A DNA stretch of 20,545 bases from an uncultured Oscillibacter sp. (GTDB taxonomy: Bacteria > Bacillota > Clostridia > Oscillospirales > Oscillospiraceae). A program made the translations under genes and the position numbers. Shown in pieces: positions 14,885-20,545 of this stretch. The first letter of the stretch is position 1. Each line of letters opens with the position of its first letter. The notes under the pieces are model-generated. The model saw nothing but the letters and a program-made list of their open reading frames with translations. It had not been told where the DNA came from and did no database searches. The DNA is taken from the NCBI GenBank assembly GCA_904393855.1, contig CAJFNE010000012.1, forward strand, positions 1-20,545, in the 5' to 3' direction.

Positions 14885-14913
14885 TGGAAACTTTCCCCGC
14901 CCTGTGGTATAAT
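14885..14913 (+). promoter_or_regulatory. Probable promoter of rarA (extended -10)
   Basis: A perfect TATAAT (14908-14913) is preceded by TGG (14905-14907), an extended -10. The -35 at the 17-bp position is a weak TGGAAA (14885-14890). The start codon is 34 bases downstream of the -10. Confidence 0.6.
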
Positions 14914-14946
14914 CCAGACTCAGACGACAGGAAGGGAGGGGACGCC

Positions 14947-16209
14947 ATGCAGCGGCCTCTGGCGGACGAGATCCGCCCTCAAACGCTGGACAAGGTGGTG
15001 GGACAGCGGCACCTGCTGGCCAAGGGCGCGGTGCTGCGCCGCCTGATTGAGAGCGGCACCGACGTGAATATGGTGTTCTACGGACCCTCCGGTACCGGCA
15101 AGACCACGATTGCCAACATCATCGCCCGGCAGACCCACAAGACCCTCCACCGGCTCAACGCCACCACCGCCTCCCTCCAGGACATCAAGGATATCATCGC
15201 CGACGTGGGGACGTTGCTGGCCCCCGGCGGGATTTTGCTGTACCTGGACGAGATTCAGTACTTCAATAAAAAGCAGCAGCAGAGCCTGCTGGAGTTCATG
15301 GAGAACGGGTCCCTGACCCTGATCGCCTCTACCACGGAGAACCCCTATTTCTATGTGTACGGCGCCCTGCTCTCCCGGAGCACGGTGTTCGAGTTCAAGC
15401 CCGTCTCCCCGGAGGAGGCGGAGCCCGCCGTCCTCCGGGCGCTGAAGATCGAGCAGGACCGCTCGAACCTGCCCCTGGAGTGGGAGGAGAGCGTACCCCG
15501 GCAGATCGCCACCGCCTGCGGCGGCGACGTGCGCAAGGCCATCAACGCCGTGGAGCTCCTCTGCCAGGCGGCGGTGCCGCGGCAGGGGAAGCTGACGCTG
15601 ACCCTGGACGACGCGGAGCAGGTGGCCCAGCGCAGCGCGATGCGCTACGACAAGGGCGGCGACGCCATGTACGACGCTGCCTCCGCCCTGATGAAGTCCC
15701 TCCGGGGCAGCGACCCGGACGCGGCCCTCCACTACCTGGCCCGGTTCCTGGAGGCGGGGGACCTGATTACCCCCTGCAGGCGGCTGCTGTGCTCCGCCAG
15801 CGAGGACGTGGGGATGGCCTATCCCCAGGCTGTGGCCATCGTGAAGGCCTGCGTGGACTCCGCCCTGCAGCTGGGGCTGCCGGAGGCCCAGCTGCCCCTG
15901 GCCCAGGCGGCGGTGCTGCTGGCCACGGCTCCCAAGTCCAACAGCGTGGCGGCGGGGATCGGGCAGGCGTGGGCGGATGTGAAAGCGGGCCGCACCGGGG
16001 ACATCCCCCGGGAGCTCCAGAACGTCCACGCGGACTCCACCGGCATGGAGCGGGAGCAGGGATACCTGTACCCCCACAGTTTCCCCCACCACTGGGTGAG
16101 ACAGCAGTACCTGCCGGACGCGCTGAAAGATGTCCACTACTACGAATACGGCGACAACAAGACCGAGCAGGCCGCCCGGGCCTACTGGGAGAAGATCAAG
16201 GAGCCGTGA
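14947..16209 (+). CDS. rarA: Replication-associated recombination protein RarA/MgsA (AAA+ ATPase)
   Basis: This 420-aa AAA+ protein is related to clamp loaders and RuvB and acts at stalled replication forks. Walker A is GPSGTGKTT (46-54) and Walker B is LLYLDEIQYFNK (97-108). A sensor region includes ASTTENPYFYVYGALLSRS, and the C-terminal half holds the RarA tetramerisation domain, e.g. VAAGIGQAWADV and YLYPHSFPHHWVRQQYLP. The usual family text after Walker B is DEIHRFNK; here it is DEIQYFNKKQQQ, a small variation. The ATG at 14947 follows GGGAGG (14934-14939). Open frame upstream into nth is a shadow. Its 3' end overlaps the convergent S1-domain gene by 14 bases. Confidence 0.95.
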   Translation: MQRPLADEIRPQTLDKVVGQRHLLAKGAVLRRLIESGTDVNMVFYGPSGTGKTTIANIIARQTHKTLHRLNATTASLQDIKDIIADVGTLLAPGGILLYLDEIQYFNKKQQQSLLEFMENGSLTLIASTTENPYFYVYGALLSRSTVFEFKPVSPEEAEPAVLRALKIEQDRSNLPLEWEESVPRQIATACGGDVRKAINAVELLCQAAVPRQGKLTLTLDDAEQVAQRSAMRYDKGGDAMYDAASALMKSLRGSDPDAALHYLARFLEAGDLITPCRRLLCSASEDVGMAYPQAVAIVKACVDSALQLGLPEAQLPLAQAAVLLATAPKSNSVAAGIGQAWADVKAGRTGDIPRELQNVHADSTGMEREQGYLYPHSFPHHWVRQQYLPDALKDVHYYEYGDNKTEQAARAYWEKIKEP

Positions 16210-17128
16210 ACACGGTCTCCACGGTTTTCCCGCACCCGGGCGGGGAGTAGACCCACCGCTCCAGCTGCCCAGCGGTGATCTGATAGGTGAGGGGCGCGGG
16301 CCCCTCTACTGGCGGCAGCTTCTCAATGACCTGAAGCTTAATCTTCATCCGCTCGGGGCGGATGCTCCGGATGAACACGGACACCGCGTCCCCGGCGGCC
16401 AGGTCCTCCCGGTTGTCCGCGAGGCCCGAGAGATTGGGAGCCAGTTCGATGAAGCTGCCGTAGGGCTTCACACTGCGGACAATGCCCCCCACGGACTCCC
16501 CCGGCCGGAAACGGCTGGCGTTCTCCATCCAGGTGCCCAGCAGCTCCCGGTGGGTCAGAGTGATCCGCCGGCGTTCCCGGTCCAGGGTGAGGATCGCCGC
16601 TAGGATCTTCTGCCCCTCCCGAAACCGCTGGGAGGGGTGGGAGATCCGGGAGACGGAGATGTGCTCGATGGGCAGCATGGCCACGATGCCGCAGCCGATA
16701 TCCACAAAGGCCCCGAAGGACTCCAGCCGGGTGATGCGGCCGGACACCACCGTGCCGGGCCGCAGGTGCTCCAGGAAATCCGCCATGGCGGCGTCCTGGG
16801 CCCGCCGGCGGCTGAGGATGGCCAGGGGAGCCCCCTTGGCGTCAGCCCGGAGGGTGGTGACTTGAAAGCAGGTGGGTTTCCCCACGCGGGAGAGAACGGC
16901 GATCTCCCGCCCGGCGCCGCTGATCCAGGGGGCCACGGCCTCGGACCGGGGCATCTGGGCGGCGATGCCGCCCAGGGAGAAGAAAAGGGTGTGATCCGCG
17001 CCGCACCGCTGAGGGACCGCCTCCAGGATCTCGCCGCGCTCCGCGGCTTCCTGCAGGGCGGTCAGGGTAAAGGAGACGGTGGGCCGCAGGCCCTCCGGCG
17101 GGTAGCGTTTCTGTTCGGGCATATCCAT
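16196..17128 (-). CDS. S1 RNA-binding domain protein (RpsA-like, two S1 domains)
   Basis: The 310-aa product contains two S1 domains: residues ~123-194 (RPGTVVSGRITRLESFGAFV ...) and ~208-270 (RPGESVGGIVRSVKPYGSFI ...). Both start with the characteristic G.V..I....FGAFV strand pattern. The N-terminal ~110 residues and a ~40-residue C-terminal tail are not recognisable domains. It is shorter than ribosomal protein S1 of proteobacteria (four to six S1 domains) and resembles the short S1-like proteins of Clostridia. RNA binding is expected; a role on the ribosome is not shown. The first S1 domain contains SVSRISHPSQRFREGQ, typical of translation-type S1 repeats. The ATG at 17128 has a modest AGGA ribosome binding site; a second ATG follows two codons later. 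Confidence 0.85.
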   Translation of the reverse strand: MDMPEQKRYPPEGLRPTVSFTLTALQEAAERGEILEAVPQRCGADHTLFFSLGGIAAQMPRSEAVAPWISGAGREIAVLSRVGKPTCFQVTTLRADAKGAPLAILSRRRAQDAAMADFLEHLRPGTVVSGRITRLESFGAFVDIGCGIVAMLPIEHISVSRISHPSQRFREGQKILAAILTLDRERRRITLTHRELLGTWMENASRFRPGESVGGIVRSVKPYGSFIELAPNLSGLADNREDLAAGDAVSVFIRSIRPERMKIKLQVIEKLPPVEGPAPLTYQITAGQLERWVYSPPGCGKTVETVFTAP

Positions 17129-17213
17129 CGCATCCTATTCTGCCGCGCAGGCGGCGGTATTTCGATAGACCACTATATGCACAGGAAAAGCACGGATTGA
17201 CAGGAGGAGACGG

Positions 17214-17405
17214 ATGGACCTGCATCTGCACGACAAAGTGGAATTGAAGAAGCCCCACCCCTGCGGCAGCACCCAGTGGGAGATCCTGCGGGTGGGCATG
17301 GATATCAAGCTGAAATGCCTGGGCTGCGGGCATGAGCTGATGCTGCCCCGCAGCAAGGCGGAGAAGAGCATCCGCAAGATCTTGACGGAGGAGGGGAAGC
17401 CGTGA
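17214..17405 (+). CDS. DUF951-family small protein
   Basis: This 63-aa basic protein matches DUF951 over its whole length: HDKVELKKPHPCGSTQWEI near the N terminus, then RVGMDIKLKCLGCGHELMLP. C24 and the CLGC pair look like a three-cysteine zinc or nucleic-acid binding arrangement. A C-terminal basic helix (SKAEKSIRKIL) follows. The family is widespread in Firmicutes, and its function is not established. AGGAGG lies 6 bases before the ATG. The stop codon TGA is shared with the GTG start of the next 29-codon ORF, so the two are almost certainly translated together. No convincing promoter can be picked in the 85 bp shared with the divergent S1 gene. Confidence 0.9.
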   Translation: MDLHLHDKVELKKPHPCGSTQWEILRVGMDIKLKCLGCGHELMLPRSKAEKSIRKILTEEGKP

Positions 17406-17491
17406 ACAAGGTAAGCCGCGTCATCGCCCTGATTTTAGTGGCGGTGATGGTCCTCGCGCTGGTGGCGTCCATGCTGATGCCGTTCGTGTGA
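17402..17491 (+). CDS. 29-aa hydrophobic membrane peptide
   Basis: A GTG start at 17402 overlaps the DUF951 stop in the GTGA arrangement, and AGGAGGGG lies ~6 bases upstream inside DUF951. The product is MNKVSRVIALILVAVMVLAL followed by VASMLMPFV: a short basic head and one ~20-residue membrane helix with its N terminus in the cytoplasm by the positive-inside rule. Many Clostridia have similar tiny single-span proteins beside DUF951, but I cannot name a family for this one. A strong terminator begins 22 bp after the stop, so these two ORFs form a closed unit. Confidence 0.65.
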   Translation: MNKVSRVIALILVAVMVLALVASMLMPFV

Positions 17492-17512
17492 GTGGCCCGC
17501 AGGGTCTATAGA

Positions 17513-17550
17513 GCCCCGGCGGACAGGAAACTGTCCGCCGGGGCTTTTTT
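17513..17550 (+). terminator. Strong intrinsic terminator
   Basis: A perfect 14-bp stem, GCCCCGGCGGACAG (17513-17526) with its complement (17531-17544), has a GAAA tetraloop and TTTTTT (17545-17550). It is one of the best terminators in the window. Confidence 0.95.
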
Positions 17551-17562
17551 GCCCGTCCCTTT

Positions 17563-17597
17563 TTGCGACGGCTTTTCCGCGGGACCTGCACTATAAT
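17563..17597 (+). promoter_or_regulatory. Probable spoIIGA promoter with atypical spacing
   Basis: A perfect TATAAT (17592-17597) lies 40 bp before spoIIGA. At the normal 17-bp distance there is no -35; the nearest -35-like hexamer, TTGCGA (17563-17568), is 23 bp upstream. The Bacillus spoIIG promoter is known for a similar over-long spacer and needs phosphorylated Spo0A. No perfect Spo0A box (TGTCGAA) is visible here. Confidence 0.5.
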
Positions 17598-17636
17598 AGA
17601 GACCGCTGCAAAAGAGCGCGGGGGAGGAGGCGCGGC

Positions 17637-18716
17637 ATGACGGTGGTATATCTGGACAGCGTGTTCACCCTGAATACGCTGATGGACTATCTGCTCTGTC
17701 TGGCGACGGCCCGGCTGGCGGGGATCCCCCTGCGGCGGGGGCGGTATCTGCTGGCGGCCCTGGCGGGCGGGGCCTACGCGGCGGCGGTGTTCCTGCCTTT
17801 CGGGGGATTCCTCTCCCAGGCGCCGGCCAAGGCCGCGGCAGGAGTGCTGCTGGCCCTGATCGCCTACGGCGGGGAGGAACGGCTGCTGCGGCTGACGGTG
17901 CTGTTCTTCGGCCTCTCCTGTGCCCTGGCGGGCTGTGTGCTGGCCCTGGGGACCCTGCTGGGCAGCGCCGTCCCGGTGGTCAACGGGATTTTCTATACCG
18001 ATGTGGACGCCCAGGTCCTGCTTGTGGCCGCCGGAGCGGCGTATCTGGTGCTGACGGTGTGCTTCCGGGCGGCGGCCCGCCATCGTGTGGCGGGAGACCT
18101 GCTGGCGGTCCGGGTCTGCGTGGGCGGGCGGGTGGTGGCGCTGAACGCCTTGTGGGACAGTGGCAACGGCCTCCGGGAGCCGGGGCGGGACCAGCCCGTG
18201 CTGGTGCTGGCCCCCGGCGTACTGGACGCGATCCTGCCCCGGCCGGTCCGGGAGCAGCTGACGCCGGAGCGGCTGCGGTATCCGGCGGAGCTGGTGGAAC
18301 CTTTGCGGGCGGCCATGCCGTCCCTGCGGCCCCGACTGCTGCCCTACCACGCGGTGGGGACGACAGCGGGACTGCTGCTGACCGTTCGGACGGACTGGGT
18401 GGAAATCTGCGGCACCAGGCTGCCGGGAGCCGCCGCGGCCCTGGCGCCCGGCGCGCTGGGAGACGGCTACGCGGCGTTGTGGGGCGGCGATGTGAGAAAG
18501 GACGGGAGATATGGACAGAGGACTTCTGCAATGGCTGCTGGAAAAGCTGGGGCTGACCCAGTCCATCCACTACATCGGGGGCAGCGACACCCTGCCCCCG
18601 CCCCTGACCCGGGAGCGGGAGGCGGAGCTCCTGGCCCGCTTGGGGGAGGAGGGTGCCCGCCAGGAGCTCATCGAGCACAACCTGCGGCTGGTGGTGTACA
18701 TCGCCCGCCGGTTTGA
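17637..18716 (+). CDS. spoIIGA: Sporulation sigma-E factor processing peptidase SpoIIGA
   Basis: This membrane aspartic protease cleaves the pro-sequence from pro-sigma-E in the mother cell. The N-terminal ~145 residues hold about five membrane helices. The cytoplasmic domain carries the catalytic LWDSGNGLREP (172-182, Asp174), and the PYHAVGTTAGLL segment is also typical. GGAGGAGG (17623-17630) lies 6 bases before the ATG. The start codon of sigE falls at residue 292, so the last 68 residues are read from sigE DNA in another frame. That part (AGKAGADPVH onward, Pro/Gly/Ala-rich) looks non-native: family members are ~290-310 aa. In the +1 frame a TGA at 18493-18495 sits just before the sigE ribosome binding site. 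So either the natural stop was lost, a frameshift exists, or the tail is genuinely tolerated. Confidence 0.9.
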   Translation: MTVVYLDSVFTLNTLMDYLLCLATARLAGIPLRRGRYLLAALAGGAYAAAVFLPFGGFLSQAPAKAAAGVLLALIAYGGEERLLRLTVLFFGLSCALAGCVLALGTLLGSAVPVVNGIFYTDVDAQVLLVAAGAAYLVLTVCFRAAARHRVAGDLLAVRVCVGGRVVALNALWDSGNGLREPGRDQPVLVLAPGVLDAILPRPVREQLTPERLRYPAELVEPLRAAMPSLRPRLLPYHAVGTTAGLLLTVRTDWVEICGTRLPGAAAALAPGALGDGYAALWGGDVRKDGRYGQRTSAMAAGKAGADPVHPLHRGQRHPAPAPDPGAGGGAPGPLGGGGCPPGAHRAQPAAGGVHRPPV

Positions 18717-19203
18717 GAACACCGGCATCAATATCGAGGACCTGATCTCCATCGGCACCATCGGCCTCATCAAGGCGGTGGGTACCTACCGAGCGGACAA
18801 GAACATCAAGCTGGCCACCTACGCCTCCCGGTGCATTGAAAATGAGATCCTGATGTACCTGCGGAAAAACGCCAACCGGCGGGGGGAGGTGTCCTTCGAC
18901 GAGCCCCTGAACACGGACTGGGACGGCAATGAGCTGCTGCTCTCCGACGTGCTGGGCACCGAGGCGGACGTGGTGATGCGCCCCATCGAGGAGGATGTGG
19001 ACCGCTCCCTCCTGGCGGCGGCCATCGACCAGCTCTCCCCCCGGGAGAAGCAGATCATCACCCTGCGCTTCGGGCTGGGCGGCGGCCAGGAGCAGACCCA
19101 GAAGGAGGTGGCGGACCAGCTGGGCATCTCCCAGAGCTACATCTCCCGACTGGAAAAGCGCATCATCAACCGGCTGAAAAAGGAGATCCTGCGGATGAGC
19201 TGA
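18511..19203 (+). CDS. sigE: RNA polymerase sporulation sigma factor, pro-sigma-E
   Basis: This 230-aa sigma-70-family protein directs early mother-cell transcription after engulfment begins. Region 2 includes NLRLVVYIARRFENTGINIE, DLISIGTIGLIKAV and KLATYASRCIENEILMYLR. Region 4 includes QLSPREKQIITLRFGL and the DNA-binding helix GISQSYISRLEKRI. FDEPLNTDWDGNELLLSD lies between them. The inactive pro-form begins with ~20 residues before HYIGGSDTLPPPL, the site region where SpoIIGA cuts. That pro-sequence is several residues shorter than the 27-residue one in Bacillus subtilis. AAAGGA (18497-18502) is 8 bases before the ATG. The sigG gene that often follows sigE is absent here. Confidence 0.97.
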   Translation: MDRGLLQWLLEKLGLTQSIHYIGGSDTLPPPLTREREAELLARLGEEGARQELIEHNLRLVVYIARRFENTGINIEDLISIGTIGLIKAVGTYRADKNIKLATYASRCIENEILMYLRKNANRRGEVSFDEPLNTDWDGNELLLSDVLGTEADVVMRPIEEDVDRSLLAAAIDQLSPREKQIITLRFGLGGGQEQTQKEVADQLGISQSYISRLEKRIINRLKKEILRMS

Positions 19204-19209
19204 CACTGA

Positions 19210-19300
19210 GATAAAAGATAGGAGATAGGAGATAGGAGTACCGTCAGCTGCGGGATATCTCTTATCCCTTATCTTTGATCTTTTATCTTCTTTTATCTTC
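19210..19300. repeat. Heptad-repeat imperfect palindrome downstream of sigE
   Basis: The left arm is GATAAAAGAT (19210-19219), merging into three tandem GATAGGA heptads (19217-19237). The right arm is a run of seven-base units of the form TATCNNT/GATCTTT (19256-19290) ending in ATCTTTTATC (19278-19287), the exact complement of the left end. A second TTTTATCTTC copy follows (19291-19300). The arms can pair over ~28 bases with several G-U or mismatched positions around an ~18-base centre. It is strikingly AT-rich in a GC-rich genome. It may end sigE transcription, since pyrimidine-rich sequence follows, or be a dispersed intergenic repeat. Confidence 0.75.
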
Positions 19301-19326
19301 TCTGCGTTTTGCTCTCCACTCTTTTC

Positions 19327-19355
19327 TTGACAATTCCCGTCGGGTATACTATACT
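19327..19355 (+). promoter_or_regulatory. Promoter of the T-box-GNAT-valS operon
   Basis: TTGACA (19327-19332), a 17-bp spacer and TATACT (19350-19355). A second TATACT overlaps just upstream, but at too short a distance from the -35. Confidence 0.85.
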
Positions 19356-19361
19356 AAAGAA

Positions 19362-19616
19362 CAATATGGGATCTGCGAGGAAGGGAAGCAGTACCCGGTC
19401 TGTGAAAGCCAAGAGAGGACGCGGCTGGTGGGAGCGTCCGTGCAGCGGCCGGAGAAGTCGTCCCGGAGCATTGGGCTGAACCAGGAGTAAGCCGCAACGG
19501 TTGTCCCTCCGTTATCGGGGAGCGGCGCTTTGCGCCCGCGAGTGCGGGATCTCTCCCGAATTCAGGTGGTACCACGGATTCTGTCCGCCCTGAGCCATAA
19601 GGCTCAGGGCGTTTTT
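19362..19616 (+). promoter_or_regulatory. T-box riboswitch (valine-type by context)
   Basis: This ~255-base leader senses uncharged tRNA and decides between termination and read-through. The diagnostic T-box sequence AGGTGGTACCACGG (19564-19577) lies just before an intrinsic terminator. Its TGGT (19567-19570) would pair with the 3' ACCA of a tRNA whose discriminator is A, as in tRNA-Val. Stem I shows the AGAGAG internal bulge (19412-19417) and a distal hairpin, GGACGC (19417-19422) with GCGTCC (19434-19439), around GGCTGGTGGGA. On the 3' side of Stem I, GAAGTCGTCCC (19455-19465) offers GUC, a valine codon, as the specifier, at 19457-19459 or 19460-19462. The downstream valS supports valine. 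The exact specifier needs a folding model. Confidence 0.93.
19586..19616 (+). terminator. T-box regulated terminator
   Basis: CGCCCTGAGCC (19586-19596), ATAA loop, GGCTCAGGGCG (19601-19611), then TTTTT (19612-19616). The competing antiterminator uses the T-box sequence upstream and forms when uncharged tRNA is bound. Confidence 0.93.
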
Positions 19617-19640
19617 ACTTCTTGAGAGGGGAGTGATAGG

Positions 19641-20144
19641 GTGGAGCTGTGTTTGGAGCCGGCCCGTCCGGAGGAGCTGGATCGCTATTGCGCCGTCATT
19701 CAGGCGGGCCGGGACTTCCAGCGGGAGCAGGGCTTCGTCCAGTGGACGGAGGACTACCCCAGCCGGGAGATTCTGGAGAGAGACCTCCGTAGCCGGAAAG
19801 GGTACGCTCTGCTGGCGGACGGGGAATTGGCCGGTTACCTCTGCCTGGACTTTGACGGCGAACCCGCCTACGGGGCGATTGACGGCGCCTGGGGGACGGA
19901 GGAGCCCTACGGCGTGGTGCACCGGATGGCTTTTGCCGCGGAGTTCCAGGGGAAAGGGCTATCGGACGCGGCCTTCCGCCTGATTGAGGAGGCCTGCCGG
20001 AGCCGCGGTGTGCGGAGCCTGCGGATGGACACGGACCCCTCCAATTTGCGGATGCAGCATATCCTGGAGAAAAACGGCATGGTCCGGCGGGGCGTCATCT
20101 CCTATCAAGGGGATGGCAAACTGGCCTACGACAAGGCGCTGTAA
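19641..20144 (+). CDS. GNAT-family N-acetyltransferase in the valS operon
   Basis: This 167-aa acetyltransferase transfers an acetyl group from acetyl-CoA to an unknown amine. The acetyl-CoA pyrophosphate loop is FQGKGLS (102-108) in the family motif A, VHRMAFAAEFQGKGLSDAAF. Motif B follows with LRMDTDPSNLRMQHILEKNG (127-146), including the conserved N-x-x-M-x-x-I/L-x-x-x-G pattern. The start is GTG at 19641, with GAGGGGAG (19626-19633) seven bases upstream. It lies directly after the T-box terminator and ~56 bp before valS without a terminator, so it should be induced together with valS when charged tRNA-Val is scarce. Substrate unknown; a protein, amino acid or aminoacyl conjugate could be acetylated. 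Confidence 0.9.
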   Translation: MELCLEPARPEELDRYCAVIQAGRDFQREQGFVQWTEDYPSREILERDLRSRKGYALLADGELAGYLCLDFDGEPAYGAIDGAWGTEEPYGVVHRMAFAAEFQGKGLSDAAFRLIEEACRSRGVRSLRMDTDPSNLRMQHILEKNGMVRRGVISYQGDGKLAYDKAL

Positions 20145-20200
20145 ATGAGATTCCCATGAGAAGACTGAAAGATGTCAGCAGAATAGGAGAGATGAAACCC

Positions 20201-20545
20201 ATGAAGAAAGAACTGCCCAAGGTGTATGAGCCCCAGCAGGTGGAGTCCCGCATTTACCAGATGTGGGAGGACAACGACTGCTTCAACGGGGATCCGGACC
20301 CCAAGAAACCGCCCTTTTCCATCGTCATGCCGCCTCCTAACGTGACGGGCCAGCTCCACATGGGCCACGCCATGGACTGCACGCTGCAGGACATCCTGAT
20401 CCGCTTTAAGCGGATGCAGGGCTACTCCACGCTGTGGGTCCCCGGTACGGACCACGCCGGCATCGCCACCCAGATCAAGGTGGAGGAGGAGCTGCGCACC
20501 AAGGAGGGCCTGACCCGCTATGACCTGGGCCGGGAGAAGTTCCTC
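20201..20545 (+). CDS. valS: Valine--tRNA ligase, N-terminal part (3' end outside window)
   Basis: The frame is open from the ATG at 20201 to the window end, giving the first 115 of roughly 880 residues. The sequence is unmistakably ValRS: PPPNVTGQLHMGHAMD (45-60) with HMGH as the HIGH motif, then LWVPGTDHAGIATQ (78-91). GGAGAG (20186-20191) lies 9 bases upstream. An in-frame ATG at 20192 would add MKP but sits too close to the ribosome binding site. It charges tRNA-Val and is controlled by the upstream T-box. KMSKS, the editing domain and the C-terminal coiled coil lie beyond the window. Confidence 0.97.
   Translation, partial: MKKELPKVYEPQQVESRIYQMWEDNDCFNGDPDPKKPPFSIVMPPPNVTGQLHMGHAMDCTLQDILIRFKRMQGYSTLWVPGTDHAGIATQIKVEEELRTKEGLTRYDLGREKFL

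Noticed and set aside
17197..17202. TTGACA as a -35 box near DUF951
   Set aside because: It lies 11 bases before the DUF951 start codon and overlaps its ribosome binding site, and no -10 box follows at 16-18 bp; chance match.
19641..20144. GNAT as the toxin of a toxin-antitoxin pair
   Set aside because: No small RHH or HTH antitoxin gene precedes it; the upstream neighbour is a T-box leader and the downstream one is valS.

Overview
This window is high-GC chromosomal DNA, apparently from an anaerobic, spore-forming Firmicute of the Oscillospiraceae type (Flavonifractor/Lawsonibacter/Intestinimonas-like; inferred from gene content and GC-rich codon use, with no database search). Lineage clues are a SpoIIGA/pro-sigma-E pair, a T-box leader ahead of valS, an A-type flavodiiron protein, DUF951, and strong AGGAGG-type ribosome binding sites. 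Genes are tightly packed. Most intergenic gaps hold readable promoters or intrinsic terminators, so transcription units can be drawn with some confidence.

Layout. (1) 1-265: the C-terminal end of a tyrosine recombinase with lower-GC codon use, followed by a terminator and about 450 bp without a convincing gene. That stretch holds a 7-bp inverted repeat and a possible gene remnant, and may be the edge of an integrated element. (2) 773-3033: fprA (oxygen/NO detoxification) and corA (Mg2+ transport), each closed by a terminator. (3) 5637-3099, minus strand: gltX-asnA from one good promoter. (4) 5778-8684: a GtrII-like glucosyltransferase, GtrB-like bactoprenol glycosyltransferase and GtrA-like flippase, in a tightly spaced operon whose promoter is back-to-back with the gltX promoter. 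(5) 8813-12941: trpS, tagO/wecA-type transferase, UDP-GlcNAc 2-epimerase and a membrane-anchored unknown protein, from one TATAAT promoter to one terminator. Blocks 4 and 5 look like a cell-surface polymer region. (6) 14046-13005, minus: three small uncharacterised proteins, two of them with proline-rich linkers. (7) nth (minus) and rarA (plus) are divergent DNA-maintenance genes. rarA overlaps tail-to-tail with a gene for a two-S1-domain RNA-binding protein. (8) 17214-17491: DUF951 plus a 29-aa membrane peptide, translationally coupled. (9) 17637-19203: spoIIGA-sigE, the mother-cell sporulation switch, with an unusually long reading-frame overlap. (10) 19204-20545: a heptad-repeat palindrome, then a T-box riboswitch controlling a GNAT acetyltransferase and valS, which runs off the window.

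The least understood pieces are the three-gene proline-rich cluster, the gtr cassette in a Gram-positive, the GNAT gene under valine T-box control, the heptad palindrome, the 29-aa peptide and the spoIIGA/sigE overlap. No rRNA, tRNA, CRISPR array or complete insertion sequence was seen.
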